DNA of 64,000 bases, from assembly GCA_046347155.1 (NCBI GenBank), contig JAXMGT010000001.1, positions 1,178,001-1,242,000 of the forward strand, read 5' to 3'. The stretch is from RPQJ01 sp046347155 (GTDB taxonomy: Bacteria; Pseudomonadota; Gammaproteobacteria; Steroidobacterales; Steroidobacteraceae). The translations under genes and the position numbers were made by a program. Under the pieces are notes generated by a model. That model was not told the DNA's origin. It did not search any database and was given only the letters and a program-made list of their open reading frames with translations. Positions 17,533 to 26,200 of this stretch are shown piece after piece (the stretch's first letter is position 1; the number at the start of each line of letters is the position of its first letter).

Positions 17533-19470
17533 TCAGCGTCCGTCGGGTGCGAAAACCAGGAGCACGTTGCCCGGCATGTGGAAGTAGATGCCATAGCCCG
17601 AGGCGGCGAACAGCTTGCCGTTCACGACCATCGGCCCCGCGCCGCCGCCGAACGAGCCGCCGCGGGCAACCTCGCCGGACACGGTCTTCCACGGCTGGGT
17701 CGTGTCCACTTCCCAGACGACCTTGCCGGTGGCCGCGTCGTAGGCGCGCAGCCGGCCGTCCATGTGGCCGGCAAACACGACACCCGGGATCGCCGTGATC
17801 GACGCGGAGATGCCGGAATCGCAGAACTGCCGGTCGCCGCAGACGTCGTCCGCCGGCGTGGACCACAGGAACCTGCCATCCGCGGGATCGAGCGCGTAGA
17901 GGCCCGCGCGCGACGGCTCCGTGAACGTCTTGCCGTTGTGCTCATCCTTCATGTCCGAGACCGGCACGTAGAGGCGGGTGCCGTCCGAGGCCATACCGAA
18001 GTGGACACCGCCCTGGATGCCGCCTCGGCCGACCCGCTGAGACCAGACGATGCGGCCATGCGCCTCCGGGTCGGTGCCGTAGACCATCCCGGATTTCTGC
18101 CCGGAGAGCAGCCGGTCCGGACTGCCCGGGCGGACGAGCAGCATCGATGCCGCACCGAAGTCGAAGTCCGGGCCGTCCTCGGGCGGGCAGTTCGGGTTGT
18201 CCTTCAGCATGCAGGCGACGTTCCAGGCGTCGCCCTTGGTCTTCTGCGCGTGCCACAGCATCGCGCCGTCCGACATCCGGAACGCGATCAGCGCGTCGCT
18301 CGTGTCGCCGGCCGGCGTCGAGTAGTTCTCGCCCGTGCCGACGTAGAGCACGCCGCGCTTCGCGTCGACGACCGCGCTGTTCCACACCGGCGCGCCGGAC
18401 GGCGCGAGGATGCGCGTGCCGACCTTCGTGCGACCGACTTCACGCGGCGCCTCCGGGATCGTCCAGGCCTTCCAGGCCGTCGCGCCGGTCGATGCGTCGA
18501 GCGCGAGCACGGAGCCGCGGAACGTGCAGCATTCGTAGGCCGGGTCGGCGGCCGAGGTCACCTCGAGCGAGGACACCGACACGTACAGCCGGCCGTCGTG
18601 CAGCACCGGCGCCGCGGTGATCGTCGCGTTCGGGTGGTCGTCGGCCCGCACGACCCAGCGCAGCTTGCCCGTGTAGGCGTCCACGGCGTAGACGCGCGCA
18701 ATCAGGTCGCCGAAGTAGACGGAGGGCGACTCGTTCCTCGCGCGCGCGACCTCGGGTGGCTCGATCACGACTGCGGTGCGCACCTCGGCCGAGGCGCGAA
18801 ACGTCCAGCGCACGCAGCCGGTCTCCTCGTCGAGCGCGTACACCGTCCCGTTCTGGCTGCCGACGTAGACGGCACCGTAGCCGACGGCCGGCTGCGAGCG
18901 CGCCCGTTGCGCATTCGGGAACGCGAACGCCCACTTGAGCCGGAGCTTCGGCACGTCGGCGGCCGTGAGTCGCGCCGTCTCCGCCGCAATGTAGCGCGTG
19001 TTCTCCGGCGTGATGCCCCAGCCCGAGGCTGCCGGGCCCACGCGCGTATCGAAATACGCGGCCTTGCCCTCGCACTTCGGCGCCGGCAGCGCCGGCGCGG
19101 CGTGCTCGCCGCCGAGCCACGTCGCGACCTGCGTGCGCTGCGCGGCCGTGAGCGGCTCGCCCTGCGCCCGCATGATGCCGGTGTCCATCGCGGACTGGAT
19201 CGCGTCGGGCGCCATCATCTGCAGGAACATCCGGTGCGGCGCCTTCGCGACCTGGCCGAGGTGGCATTTCGCGCAGTACTGGTCGAAGACCTGCTCCCCG
19301 CCGGCCGCCGCCGAGGGCGCCGCCTTGTTCTGGAACGTCGGGTCGTCGGCCGGGCTCTTCGCCGGTGCGGTGGCTGCGGCCTGGGCGACCGGGACGGGGC
19401 CGACGGCCGTGAGCGCCACGACCAGCGACGCTGCGGCGACGATTGCGGCGTATGCGGGGATCCTGCGCAT
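17533..19470 (-). CDS. Cytochrome c-PQQ quinoprotein dehydrogenase-like protein
   Basis: 645 residues. A signal peptide ends at AQA (about residue 32). Then comes a class I cytochrome c domain with the heme motif CAKCH (about residue 66) and a Met-rich MFLQMM segment. From about residue 150 an eight-bladed beta-propeller with repeated W-motif blades (GAVYVGSQNGTVYALDEETG; GRLRAYDAATGKVVWEV) is expected. A vicinal Cys-Cys (AYECCTFRG) and the N-terminal heme domain recall PQQ alcohol dehydrogenases such as polyvinyl-alcohol dehydrogenase. Periplasmic oxidation of an alcohol or polyol is likely. ATG 19470 follows GAGGAG. Last gene of the seven-gene operon. Confidence 0.85.
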   Translation of the reverse strand: MRRIPAYAAIVAAASLVVALTAVGPVPVAQAAATAPAKSPADDPTFQNKAAPSAAAGGEQVFDQYCAKCHLGQVAKAPHRMFLQMMAPDAIQSAMDTGIMRAQGEPLTAAQRTQVATWLGGEHAAPALPAPKCEGKAAYFDTRVGPAASGWGITPENTRYIAAETARLTAADVPKLRLKWAFAFPNAQRARSQPAVGYGAVYVGSQNGTVYALDEETGCVRWTFRASAEVRTAVVIEPPEVARARNESPSVYFGDLIARVYAVDAYTGKLRWVVRADDHPNATITAAPVLHDGRLYVSVSSLEVTSAADPAYECCTFRGSVLALDASTGATAWKAWTIPEAPREVGRTKVGTRILAPSGAPVWNSAVVDAKRGVLYVGTGENYSTPAGDTSDALIAFRMSDGAMLWHAQKTKGDAWNVACMLKDNPNCPPEDGPDFDFGAASMLLVRPGSPDRLLSGQKSGMVYGTDPEAHGRIVWSQRVGRGGIQGGVHFGMASDGTRLYVPVSDMKDEHNGKTFTEPSRAGLYALDPADGRFLWSTPADDVCGDRQFCDSGISASITAIPGVVFAGHMDGRLRAYDAATGKVVWEVDTTQPWKTVSGEVARGGSFGGGAGPMVVNGKLFAASGYGIYFHMPGNVLLVFAPDGR

Positions 19471-19487
19471 CGTGGGACTCCTCAAGG

Positions 19488-20735
19488 TCACGCGGCCGGG
19501 CCGCGCACCAGTTCGGACAGCGTGGCGAGGAACGCGGCGGCGACCGCGCCGTCGACGACGCGGTGGTCGCTCGAGATCGTCACCGTCATCCGGGTGCCGA
19601 CCGCGAGCGCACCGTCGCGCACGACCGGTCGCGCCTGCGCGGCGCCGACCGCGAGGATCGCCACCTGCGGCGGGTTGATGATCGCGTCGAACGCCGTGAT
19701 CCCGTACATGCCGAGGTTCGAGACCGTGAACGTCCCGCCGGTGATGTCCTCGCGCGTGAGGCGTCCGGCGCGGGCCCGCTCCGCCAGCTCGCGCGTTTCC
19801 GCGGCGATCCGTTCGACGGGCTTCGAGTCGGCCGCGCGCAGCACCGGCGTGATGAGTCCCGAGTCGGTCGCGACCGCGATCGCGACGTCGGCGCGGTCGA
19901 ACTCGAGCACCTCGCTGCCGTCGAACTGGGCGTTCACGCGCGGGTGGCGCACGAGCGCCTTCGCGACCGCCTCGATCAGCAGGTCGTTCAGCGACACGGC
20001 GACGCCGGCGGCGGCGAGCGCCTTGCGGCGTGCGACCAGCGCGTCGGCGTCGAGGTCGGTCGTGACCCGGTAATGCGGGATCGTCTGCTTCGACTCGCCG
20101 AGCCGCCGCGCGATCGTCGCGCGCATCGAGGTGAGCGGCACGCGGCGCAGCGGGACCGTCGCCGTGGCGCCCGCGGTGGCCGAAGGCGTGGAGGGGGTCG
20201 CGGACAGCCGGGCCGCGTAGGCCTCGACGTCCTCCTTCGACACGCGGCCGTTGCGGCCCGTGCCGGTGACCTGGCCCACGTCGATACCGAGTTTCTCGGC
20301 GAGCCGGCGCGCGATCGGGCTCACGCGAGGTTCGTCGCCGTCGCCGGCCGGCGGGGCCGCGCCCGATGGCGCGGGGCCCGCGGCCGCGGGCGCCGGCGCG
20401 GCGGGTGCCGCGTCGTCGCGTTCGAACGACGTGTCAGCCGGGCGGAACCCGCGCACGAACGCTTCGATCTCGGCGTCGCCGACCCCGGGCTCGGCGAGCA
20501 CGCCGATCAGTTCGCCCACCTTGTACGTGTCGCCGGGCCCGGCGATCACGACCCGCAGCGTGCCGCTCGCGGGGCTCTCGACGGAGTTCACGATCTTCTC
20601 GGTCTCGACGTCGAGCAGCGGTTCGCCCTTCTCGACGCGGTGGCCCGGCTCGACGTGCCAGGCGGTCACCGTCCCTTCCTGCATCTCGATGCCCCACTTG
20701 GGCATCGTGAGCGCGCGGATACGGTCGTCGGCCAT
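19488..20735 (-). CDS. 2-Oxoacid dehydrogenase complex E2, dihydrolipoamide acyltransferase
   Basis: 415 residues. N-terminal lipoyl domain with the lipoylated Lys47 (DVETEKIVNS), an Ala/Pro linker, a peripheral-subunit-binding domain (SPIARRLAEKLGIDVGQV, about 138-170), and the CAT domain with FTVSNLGMYGI and the catalytic HxxxDG motif as DHRVVDG. Only one lipoyl domain. It follows E1alpha and E1beta and overlaps nothing. The E1beta stop is just inside an upstream in-frame GTG at 20744; I take ATG 20735 because GGAG precedes it. E3 is not in the window and would be shared. Resembles acetoin/pyruvate-type complexes. Confidence 0.9.
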   Translation of the reverse strand: MADDRIRALTMPKWGIEMQEGTVTAWHVEPGHRVEKGEPLLDVETEKIVNSVESPASGTLRVVIAGPGDTYKVGELIGVLAEPGVGDAEIEAFVRGFRPADTSFERDDAAPAAPAPAAAGPAPSGAAPPAGDGDEPRVSPIARRLAEKLGIDVGQVTGTGRNGRVSKEDVEAYAARLSATPSTPSATAGATATVPLRRVPLTSMRATIARRLGESKQTIPHYRVTTDLDADALVARRKALAAAGVAVSLNDLLIEAVAKALVRHPRVNAQFDGSEVLEFDRADVAIAVATDSGLITPVLRAADSKPVERIAAETRELAERARAGRLTREDITGGTFTVSNLGMYGITAFDAIINPPQVAILAVGAAQARPVVRDGALAVGTRMTVTISSDHRVVDGAVAAAFLATLSELVRGPAA

Positions 20736-20740
20736 CGTCG

Positions 20741-21751
20741 TCACTCCGCCGCGACCGCGCGGATCGCGGCCTCGATCTTTGCGGGGCCCGGCACGTAGGC
20801 GCGCTCGAGTTCGCGCGCGAACGGAACCGGCGAGTGCGGCGCGGTCACCATCCGGGGCGCCGCCTTCAGCGAGTGGAAGCCCTTCTCGGCGACGATCGCG
20901 CAGATGTCCGCCGCGACGCTGCAGCGTGGGTTCGACTCGTCGACGACGACGAGGCGGCCGGTGTTCTCGACGCTCTCGAGGATGGTCTCCTCGTCGAGCG
21001 GCGAGGTCGTGCGCGGGTCGATCAGGTCGCAGGTGATTCCGTCCTTCGCGACGGCGTCGATCGCCTTCTCGGCGAACACGACCATCCGGCCGATCGCGAC
21101 GACCGTCACGTGCTCGCCCTCGCGCAGCAGGTTCGCCTCGCCGAACGGCACCGTGTAGGCGCCGTCGGGCACCTCGCCCTTGCGCGGGTAGAGCGCCTTG
21201 TGCTCGAAGAACATCACCGGGTCGTCGTCGCGGATGGCCTGGATCAGCAGGCCCTTCGCGTCGTAGGGCGAGGAGGGGATCGCGACCTTGAGGCCCGGCA
21301 CGGCGGTCAGGAACGGGTACACCGTCTGCGAGTGCTGCGCGCCCATGTTCATCCCGGCGCCCATCGCCAGGCGCACGACGGCCGGGCAGCGGGTCTTGCC
21401 ACCGAACATGTAACGGAACTTCGCCATCTGGTTGAAGATCTGGTCCATGCTGACGCCGACGAAGTCGGCGAACATCAGCTCGGCGACCGGGCGCATCCCG
21501 GCGAGCGCGGCGCCGCCTGCGGCGCCCACGATCGCGGATTCCGAGATCGGCGTGTCGATCACGCGGTGCTCGCCGAAGCGGGGCAGCAGGCCCTTCGTGA
21601 CGCCGAAGATGCCGCCCGAGGCCTCGCGCTGCCCGGAGGTGCCGCCGGCGCCGCCGGAGACGTCCTCGCCGAGCACGATCACGGTCGGGTCGCGCTCCAT
21701 CTCGAGGTGCATGGCCTCGTTGAGCGCGTCGCGGAACGATTTGACGGTCAT
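20741..21751 (-). CDS. 2-Oxoacid dehydrogenase E1 component, beta subunit
   Basis: 336 residues of the transketolase-like E1beta/AcoB family: LGEDVSGGAGGTSGQ, FGEHRVIDTPISESAIVG, VYPFLTAVPGLKVAIPSSPYDAKGLL, DLIDPRTTSPLD and the C-terminal VVVDES. Forms a heterotetramer with the E1alpha gene immediately upstream to decarboxylate a 2-oxoacid with TPP. ATG at 21751, 20 bases after the E1alpha stop. Members with this sequence pattern include pyruvate, branched-chain and acetoin dehydrogenases; the operon context does not decide which, and a pathway-specific oxoacid is possible. Confidence 0.92.
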   Translation of the reverse strand: MTVKSFRDALNEAMHLEMERDPTVIVLGEDVSGGAGGTSGQREASGGIFGVTKGLLPRFGEHRVIDTPISESAIVGAAGGAALAGMRPVAELMFADFVGVSMDQIFNQMAKFRYMFGGKTRCPAVVRLAMGAGMNMGAQHSQTVYPFLTAVPGLKVAIPSSPYDAKGLLIQAIRDDDPVMFFEHKALYPRKGEVPDGAYTVPFGEANLLREGEHVTVVAIGRMVVFAEKAIDAVAKDGITCDLIDPRTTSPLDEETILESVENTGRLVVVDESNPRCSVAADICAIVAEKGFHSLKAAPRMVTAPHSPVPFARELERAYVPGPAKIEAAIRAVAAE

Positions 21752-21771
21752 GGTGGCGTGGCTTCCCGTGA

Positions 21772-22746
21772 TCAGTAGCGGATGTAGACGTCGGTCTCGA
21801 CCTCGGACTCCGCCGGCGGCGCCGCGGCGCGCGCCGCGGCGACCGCGGCGTCGATCGTCGCGAGCACCTCGGCGTCGATCGCGTCGAGCGTCGCCGCGTC
21901 GAGCCAGCCCTCGGACGTCACTCGCTCGCGGAAGCGCTTCAAGCAGTCCATCGTCTCTCGCTGCCGCGCCACCTCGTCCTTCGCGCGGTAGAGCTGCGGA
22001 TCGCCCTCGAAGTGCCCGTAGAACCGCGTGATCGTCGCCTCGAGCGTCGCCGGGCCCTCGCCGCGGCGGGCCCGCTCGACGAGCCGGCCGGCCGCCTCGT
22101 ACACCGAGAAGAAGTCCGCGCCGTCGCACTTCTCGGCCGGCATGCCGAACGCGCGGGCGCGGCCGGCGATGTCCTTCGACCCGACCGCATACGAGGCGCC
22201 CGTGTGCTCGCTGTAGCCGTTGTCCTCGATCACGAAGATCGCCGGCACCTTGAGCACGACGGCCATGTTCATCGCCTCGAACACGGTGCCCTGGTTGCAG
22301 CTGCCGTCGCCGCCGAACGCGACGCTCACCTTGCCCTGGCCGCGGTTGCGGCAGGCGATCGCGGCGCCGACCGCGAGCGGCGGACCGCCGCCGACGATCG
22401 CGTTCGCGCCGAGCATCCCGCGCTCGACGTCGGCGATGTGCATCGAACCGCCCTTGCCCTTGCAGAGCCCGTCCCGGCGTCCGTAGATCTCGAGCATCAT
22501 GCCCTCGACGTCGCATCTCTTCGCGATGCAGTGGCCGTGGCCGCGGTGCGTGCTCACGATGTAGTCGTCGTCGGCGAGGTGCTCGCACACGCCGACTGCG
22601 ACGGCTTCCTGGCCCGCGTAGAGGTGCGTGAAGCCCGGGATCTCGCCGGTGGCGATCTCGACGTGCAATCGTTCCTCGAATTCGCGGATCGTCTTCATGC
22701 GCCGGTAGGCGCGGCCGAGCTGTTCGGCGGTGAGTCGCTGCGTCAT
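21772..22746 (-). CDS. 2-Oxoacid dehydrogenase E1 component, alpha subunit
   Basis: 324 residues. TPP-binding motif GDGSCNQG (GDGxxNxG) plus the family landmarks GFTHLYAGQEAVAVG, YIVSTHRGHGHCIAKRCD, GGSMHIADVERGMLGANAIVGGG and TITRFYGHFEGDPQLYR. These match the E1alpha of acetoin/pyruvate dehydrogenase complexes. ATG at 22746, 20 bases downstream of the Rieske oxygenase stop. Part of an operon of SDR, ThuA, Rieske oxygenase, E1alpha, E1beta, E2 and quinoprotein downstream of operator C. Presumably converts an oxoacid or diketone fragment released by the pathway into an acyl-CoA. Confidence 0.92.
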   Translation of the reverse strand: MTQRLTAEQLGRAYRRMKTIREFEERLHVEIATGEIPGFTHLYAGQEAVAVGVCEHLADDDYIVSTHRGHGHCIAKRCDVEGMMLEIYGRRDGLCKGKGGSMHIADVERGMLGANAIVGGGPPLAVGAAIACRNRGQGKVSVAFGGDGSCNQGTVFEAMNMAVVLKVPAIFVIEDNGYSEHTGASYAVGSKDIAGRARAFGMPAEKCDGADFFSVYEAAGRLVERARRGEGPATLEATITRFYGHFEGDPQLYRAKDEVARQRETMDCLKRFRERVTSEGWLDAATLDAIDAEVLATIDAAVAAARAAAPPAESEVETDVYIRY

Positions 22747-22766
22747 GCGTCGCTGTCCTCGCGGGG

Positions 22767-24131
22767 TCAGACGGCGTCCGGCGGCTTGCCGCCCGGGCCG
22801 TACACGTAGTCGTCGATCACCTTGTGGAAGTGCCGGATGCGCAGCTCCTGCGCACCGATCCACAGGCCCTCGAACGCCGCCGAGTGCATCCCGGCCTGCA
22901 CGCCGGGCAGGTTCGCGGCGTCCTGGTCGAGCACCAGCCCGATCGACTTGTCGCCGTGGCGGAAGTGCTGGTGGCGCGGGCGGTCGGGCCAGGGCTGGCC
23001 GTCGGGCACCAGCTCGAACGTCCAGATGTCGTAGTACATCCGGTCGGGGTCCGTCGGGTGCGGCCGCTGCCGGAACAGCATCAGGTCGTCCGCGTGCGTG
23101 TTCAGCGTGACGTTCGGGAAGATCAGGTAGTGGTAGTCGTCCGTCAGCTGGTCGTCGTTCAGGCGCGAGTAGTCCTTGCCCTGGGCGGGACCGTGTTTCC
23201 GCTTCCACTGCTGCACGTCGCGGCGGATGTTCTCGAGCGGCTCGTCGTAGTCGGCCGGGTCCATCCCGGCGCCCTTCATGATCACCTTGATCGGGTCCGG
23301 GATGCCGGGCGGCTTGCGCACGCGAGGGCTCCAGGTCGCGAACGGGATCAGGTAGCGGTTGTGGCGCTCGTAGCAGTCGATCTGGATGTCGAGGTCGTGC
23401 AGGTACCACATGAGCTGAGGGTGGATGCCCTGCACGTGGTAGCTCTCGTTGAACGCGTCGACGGACGCCTTCCAGTTGCAGTTCCACTCGACCGTGATGT
23501 CGCGCGTCAGCGCCATCTTGTGGAAGTTGTACGGGTCGAGGTGCCGCGGGATCGGGTCGAGGAACTCCTCGAGCGGGCCGACGTCGGGGTTCAGGCTGAA
23601 CCAGACGAACCCGCCCCAGCTCGCACAGGGCAGTTCCCGGAGGCCCCGGCAGGGCGGTGCGCCCTGCGGGAAGGTGTCGAGGTCGGGGATCCGGACGAAC
23701 GCGCCGTCGAGGCCGTACTCCCAGTGGTGGTACTGGCACTTGAACGTGTCGGCGCTGCCGCTGCCCGCGGGCCTGAGCCGGTTCCCGCGGTGCAGGCAGA
23801 CGTTGTAGAACGCGCGCACCGCGCCGTCCCGCTGCCGGACGATCAGCACCGACTCGCGGCCGATCTCGGTGCAGACGTAGTCGCCGGGCTCGCGCAGGTC
23901 GCTCATCACGCCGCCGAGGAGCCACACCTTCGTCCAGATGCGGTCCCACTCGAGCGTCATGAACTCGGGCGAGGTGTAGCGTTCCTTCCGGATCAGTTCG
24001 TGGCCGAGGTCCGGGTCGGGCGCCTTCTCGACGGGCGTCTCCGGGCTCCGCCCGGGCTCGACGCGCCGGACCCGGCGGAACGCCGGTGTGCGCGACGCTT
24101 CCTCGAGGGCCTTGCGGGTGTCGTCGCTCAT
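22767..24131 (-). CDS. Rieske non-heme iron oxygenase, alpha subunit (second)
   Basis: 454 residues. Rieske ligands are CLHRGNRL and CQYHHWEYG (residues about 111-135); the usual Gly after the second His is His here. Catalytic domain: NWKASVDAFNESYHVQGIHPQ, the two His and a downstream acidic residue forming the iron site. The long C-terminal part includes a THADDLMLFRQRPHP segment common to aromatic and sesquiterpenoid Rieske oxygenases. Its ATG overlaps the ThuA stop by 4 bases, so the two are translationally coupled. No beta subunit. Only distantly like the oxygenase at 3239, so probably a different hydroxylation step. Confidence 0.9.
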   Translation of the reverse strand: MSDDTRKALEEASRTPAFRRVRRVEPGRSPETPVEKAPDPDLGHELIRKERYTSPEFMTLEWDRIWTKVWLLGGVMSDLREPGDYVCTEIGRESVLIVRQRDGAVRAFYNVCLHRGNRLRPAGSGSADTFKCQYHHWEYGLDGAFVRIPDLDTFPQGAPPCRGLRELPCASWGGFVWFSLNPDVGPLEEFLDPIPRHLDPYNFHKMALTRDITVEWNCNWKASVDAFNESYHVQGIHPQLMWYLHDLDIQIDCYERHNRYLIPFATWSPRVRKPPGIPDPIKVIMKGAGMDPADYDEPLENIRRDVQQWKRKHGPAQGKDYSRLNDDQLTDDYHYLIFPNVTLNTHADDLMLFRQRPHPTDPDRMYYDIWTFELVPDGQPWPDRPRHQHFRHGDKSIGLVLDQDAANLPGVQAGMHSAAFEGLWIGAQELRIRHFHKVIDDYVYGPGGKPPDAV

Positions 24132-24886
24132 GCCTCGCCTCCATCGAGCCGCGCGGCCCAGCGGATGCCGCGGCGCAGGAGTTCGCTGAACGCCTCGACC
24201 TTCCAGCTGCCGAGCTCGACCTGCGGGTACTCGTCCATCAGCGGGCGCATGTCGTAGCGGCCGCGCGCGTGGCCGAGCGTCAGGTACAGCACCGAGCCCG
24301 CACCCCAGTGCTTCAGGTACATCACGGGCCGGGGTTCGTCGGAAGTCCAGTCACGCTCGGCGAATCCCGGTGCCTCGCCGGCCCAGCGCGTGTGCATCAG
24401 CAGTTCGTAGGGCGGGTGCAACTCCGACAGGTAAAGCTCGTCGTCGGCGTCGAACGGCTCGATGCCGGCGACGAGCGGGTGGTCGGGTGTCGTCACCTCG
24501 ACGCGGTACGGCGCGATCGGCGGGTGCGCGACGAACTGGCTGCCCACGGTCTCCATGAACACGGGCGACTGGCGCGGGGCCTCCCAGCCCCGGCCCTTCG
24601 CGTAGCGGAGCACCGAGTTCGTCCCGTGCAGCGCGAGCCACCGCCCACCGGACTCGACCCAGCGGCGGAGCCGCAGTGCGGTCGCCTCGTCCGGCACGAC
24701 GTCCACCGTGTAGGTGACGAGGAACCGGCTGCGCTCGATCGCCTCGACATCGCGATAGTCCTCGGCGATCCGGGTGCGGATGCGCGCCTCCCCGGCGAGC
24801 AGCCCGAGGATGCGCAGGCGCGCGTAGTCGATGTCGTGGTAGCGACCACCGCAGACGAAGAATGCGTCGATCGCTGCCGAGGCCAT
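24128..24886 (-). CDS. ThuA-like domain protein
   Basis: 252 residues matching the ThuA family (glutamine-amidotransferase-like fold). FFVCGGRYHDIDYAR is at the N-terminus, FLVTYTVDV and WVESGGRWLALHGTNS in the middle, then HPLVAGIEPFDADDELYLSE and PVMYLKHWGAGSVLYLTLGH at the end. ThuA proteins occur in carbohydrate and xenobiotic catabolic loci; their enzymatic role is not established. ATG at 24886 is 4 bases after the SDR stop, and its own stop overlaps the Rieske oxygenase start, implying tight co-expression with it. Confidence 0.82.
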   Translation of the reverse strand: MASAAIDAFFVCGGRYHDIDYARLRILGLLAGEARIRTRIAEDYRDVEAIERSRFLVTYTVDVVPDEATALRLRRWVESGGRWLALHGTNSVLRYAKGRGWEAPRQSPVFMETVGSQFVAHPPIAPYRVEVTTPDHPLVAGIEPFDADDELYLSELHPPYELLMHTRWAGEAPGFAERDWTSDEPRPVMYLKHWGAGSVLYLTLGHARGRYDMRPLMDEYPQVELGSWKVEAFSELLRRGIRWAARLDGGEA

Positions 24887-24890
24887 GGGG

Positions 24891-25652
24891 TCAGTAGCGC
24901 ACGCCCTTGGTGAAGCCGTTGTCCGCGACGACGTTCGCGCCGGTGACGAGGCTCGCCGCGGGACTCGCGATGAACGTGACGACCCGGGCGATTTCCTCCG
25001 GCGTGCCCATCCGGCCGCAAGGGATCGCGCGCACGGTCGCGTCGTAGAACTTCTGGTTCGTGCCCTTGATCATCTCCCAGGCGCCGCCCTCGAAGTAGAT
25101 CGGGCCCGGCGAGACGGCATTGACGCGGACGTTGTCGCGGCCGACGAACTGCGAGAGCTGCTTCGCGTAGGTGATCAGCGCCGCCTTCATCGCGTTGTAG
25201 GCCATCGGCGCCGCGAACGTCTCGATCGCGTTCGTCGAGCTGATGATCACGACGGAGCCCTGTCCGGACTGCTTCAGGTGCGGCATCAGCGTTTCGCAGC
25301 CGCGCACCGTGTGCAGCACGTCGATCTCGAAGTTCTTCCACCAGTTCTTCTCGCTGTCCATCCCGCCGCCCGCGCTGACGTTCGGGATGAACACGTCGCA
25401 GCCACCGAGCGCGGCGACCGCCTGCTCGAGCCACGCCTTGTAGGCGTCGGCGTCGCGCACGTTGACCGCGGCCCCGTGCACGGTCGCACCGCGGGCGCGG
25501 AGCGCGCGCTCGGCGTCCTCGACCTCGTCGGTGGATCGTGCACAGAAGGCCACCTCGGTGCCCTCGCTGGCGAGTTGCTCGACGATCGCGCGGCCGATGC
25601 CCTTGGTCGCACCGGTCACGATAGCCTTCTTGCCTTTCAGGCCCAGGTCCAT
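24891..25652 (-). CDS. SDR family NAD(P)-dependent oxidoreductase
   Basis: 253-residue classical SDR. Cofactor motif TGATKGIG (residues 14-21), active-site strand IISS with a Ser, and the YNAMK catalytic Tyr-Lys. The usual NNAG reads PNVSAGG, and NWWKNFEIDV follows it. C-terminal PGPIYFEGGAW near the substrate loop. First gene of the seven-gene leftward operon behind operator C; a TATAAT -10 box lies about 55 bases upstream of its ATG. It probably oxidises a hydroxyl introduced by the oxygenases or reduces a keto group; substrate unknown. Confidence 0.9.
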   Translation of the reverse strand: MDLGLKGKKAIVTGATKGIGRAIVEQLASEGTEVAFCARSTDEVEDAERALRARGATVHGAAVNVRDADAYKAWLEQAVAALGGCDVFIPNVSAGGGMDSEKNWWKNFEIDVLHTVRGCETLMPHLKQSGQGSVVIISSTNAIETFAAPMAYNAMKAALITYAKQLSQFVGRDNVRVNAVSPGPIYFEGGAWEMIKGTNQKFYDATVRAIPCGRMGTPEEIARVVTFIASPAASLVTGANVVADNGFTKGVRY

Positions 25653-25706
25653 AGCTGTCTCCGCCGTTCAGGAGGGTGGTCGGCCCGCGGCGCGGGTCCC
25701 TCGTCG

Positions 25707-25750
25707 ATTATAGGGAGGCGGCGGCCGGTATTAAACAGTCATGACTGTTT
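25707..25750. promoter_or_regulatory. Divergent promoter with operator site C (perfect palindrome)
   Basis: AAACAGTCATGACTGTTT at 25733-25750 is a perfect 18-bp palindrome, the best copy of the motif also at 4538 and 9876. On the minus strand TATAAT (25712-25707) lies 20 bases beyond the left half-site, the same spacing as at site A, and drives the SDR-to-quinoprotein operon. On the plus strand the ferredoxin gene starts at 25870; a weak -10 (TTCAAT, 25769-25774) is 18 bases past the right half-site. Confidence 0.72.
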
Positions 25751-25869
25751 TTTTATCCCCGCTTCTGGTTCAATCCCGAGCCGCCGCGTAGCCACGACGG
25801 GACACCGCAGGGGTGCGCCGGCGCTGTTGCGCTGCAATAATCGACGATCAGGACTCGACGAGGTGGCTC

Positions 25870-26187
25870 ATGGCGATCATGCGGGTGACGGACCGGGACG
25901 GGCAGGTGCACGAGGTGGAGGGCCGCCCGGGCCTCAAGATCATGGAAACGCTCCGTGAGCTCGACTACGGCGTGACCGCGATCTGCGGCGGGCTCTGCTC
26001 CTGCGCCACCTGCCACATCCTGATCGAGCCCGAGTGGATGCCGAGGCTGCCGACGCCGCAGGGCGACGAGAAGGAACTGCTCGTCGAACTGCAGAACTAC
26101 GAGCCGTCGCGCTCGCGCCTGAGCTGCCAGGTCGATTTCACCGAGGCGCTCGACGGCCTGCCGCTCACGATCGCCGCCGACGAGTGA
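25870..26187 (+). CDS. [2Fe-2S] ferredoxin, adrenodoxin/putidaredoxin type
   Basis: 105 residues. Cluster ligands sit in CGGLCSCATCHI and a later Cys in RLSCQVDF, matching the C-x5-C-x2-C-xn-C spacing of vertebrate-type ferredoxins that serve P450s and Rieske oxygenases. ATG 25870 is chosen since GAGG precedes it; an ATG 9 bases on and a longer start at 25813 are possible. It faces away from the oxygenase operon across operator C, so it is likely induced together with it. Its reductase is not in the window. Confidence 0.9.
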   Translation: MAIMRVTDRDGQVHEVEGRPGLKIMETLRELDYGVTAICGGLCSCATCHILIEPEWMPRLPTPQGDEKELLVELQNYEPSRSRLSCQVDFTEALDGLPLTIAADE

Positions 26188-26200
26188 GCGGGGGCCGCCC

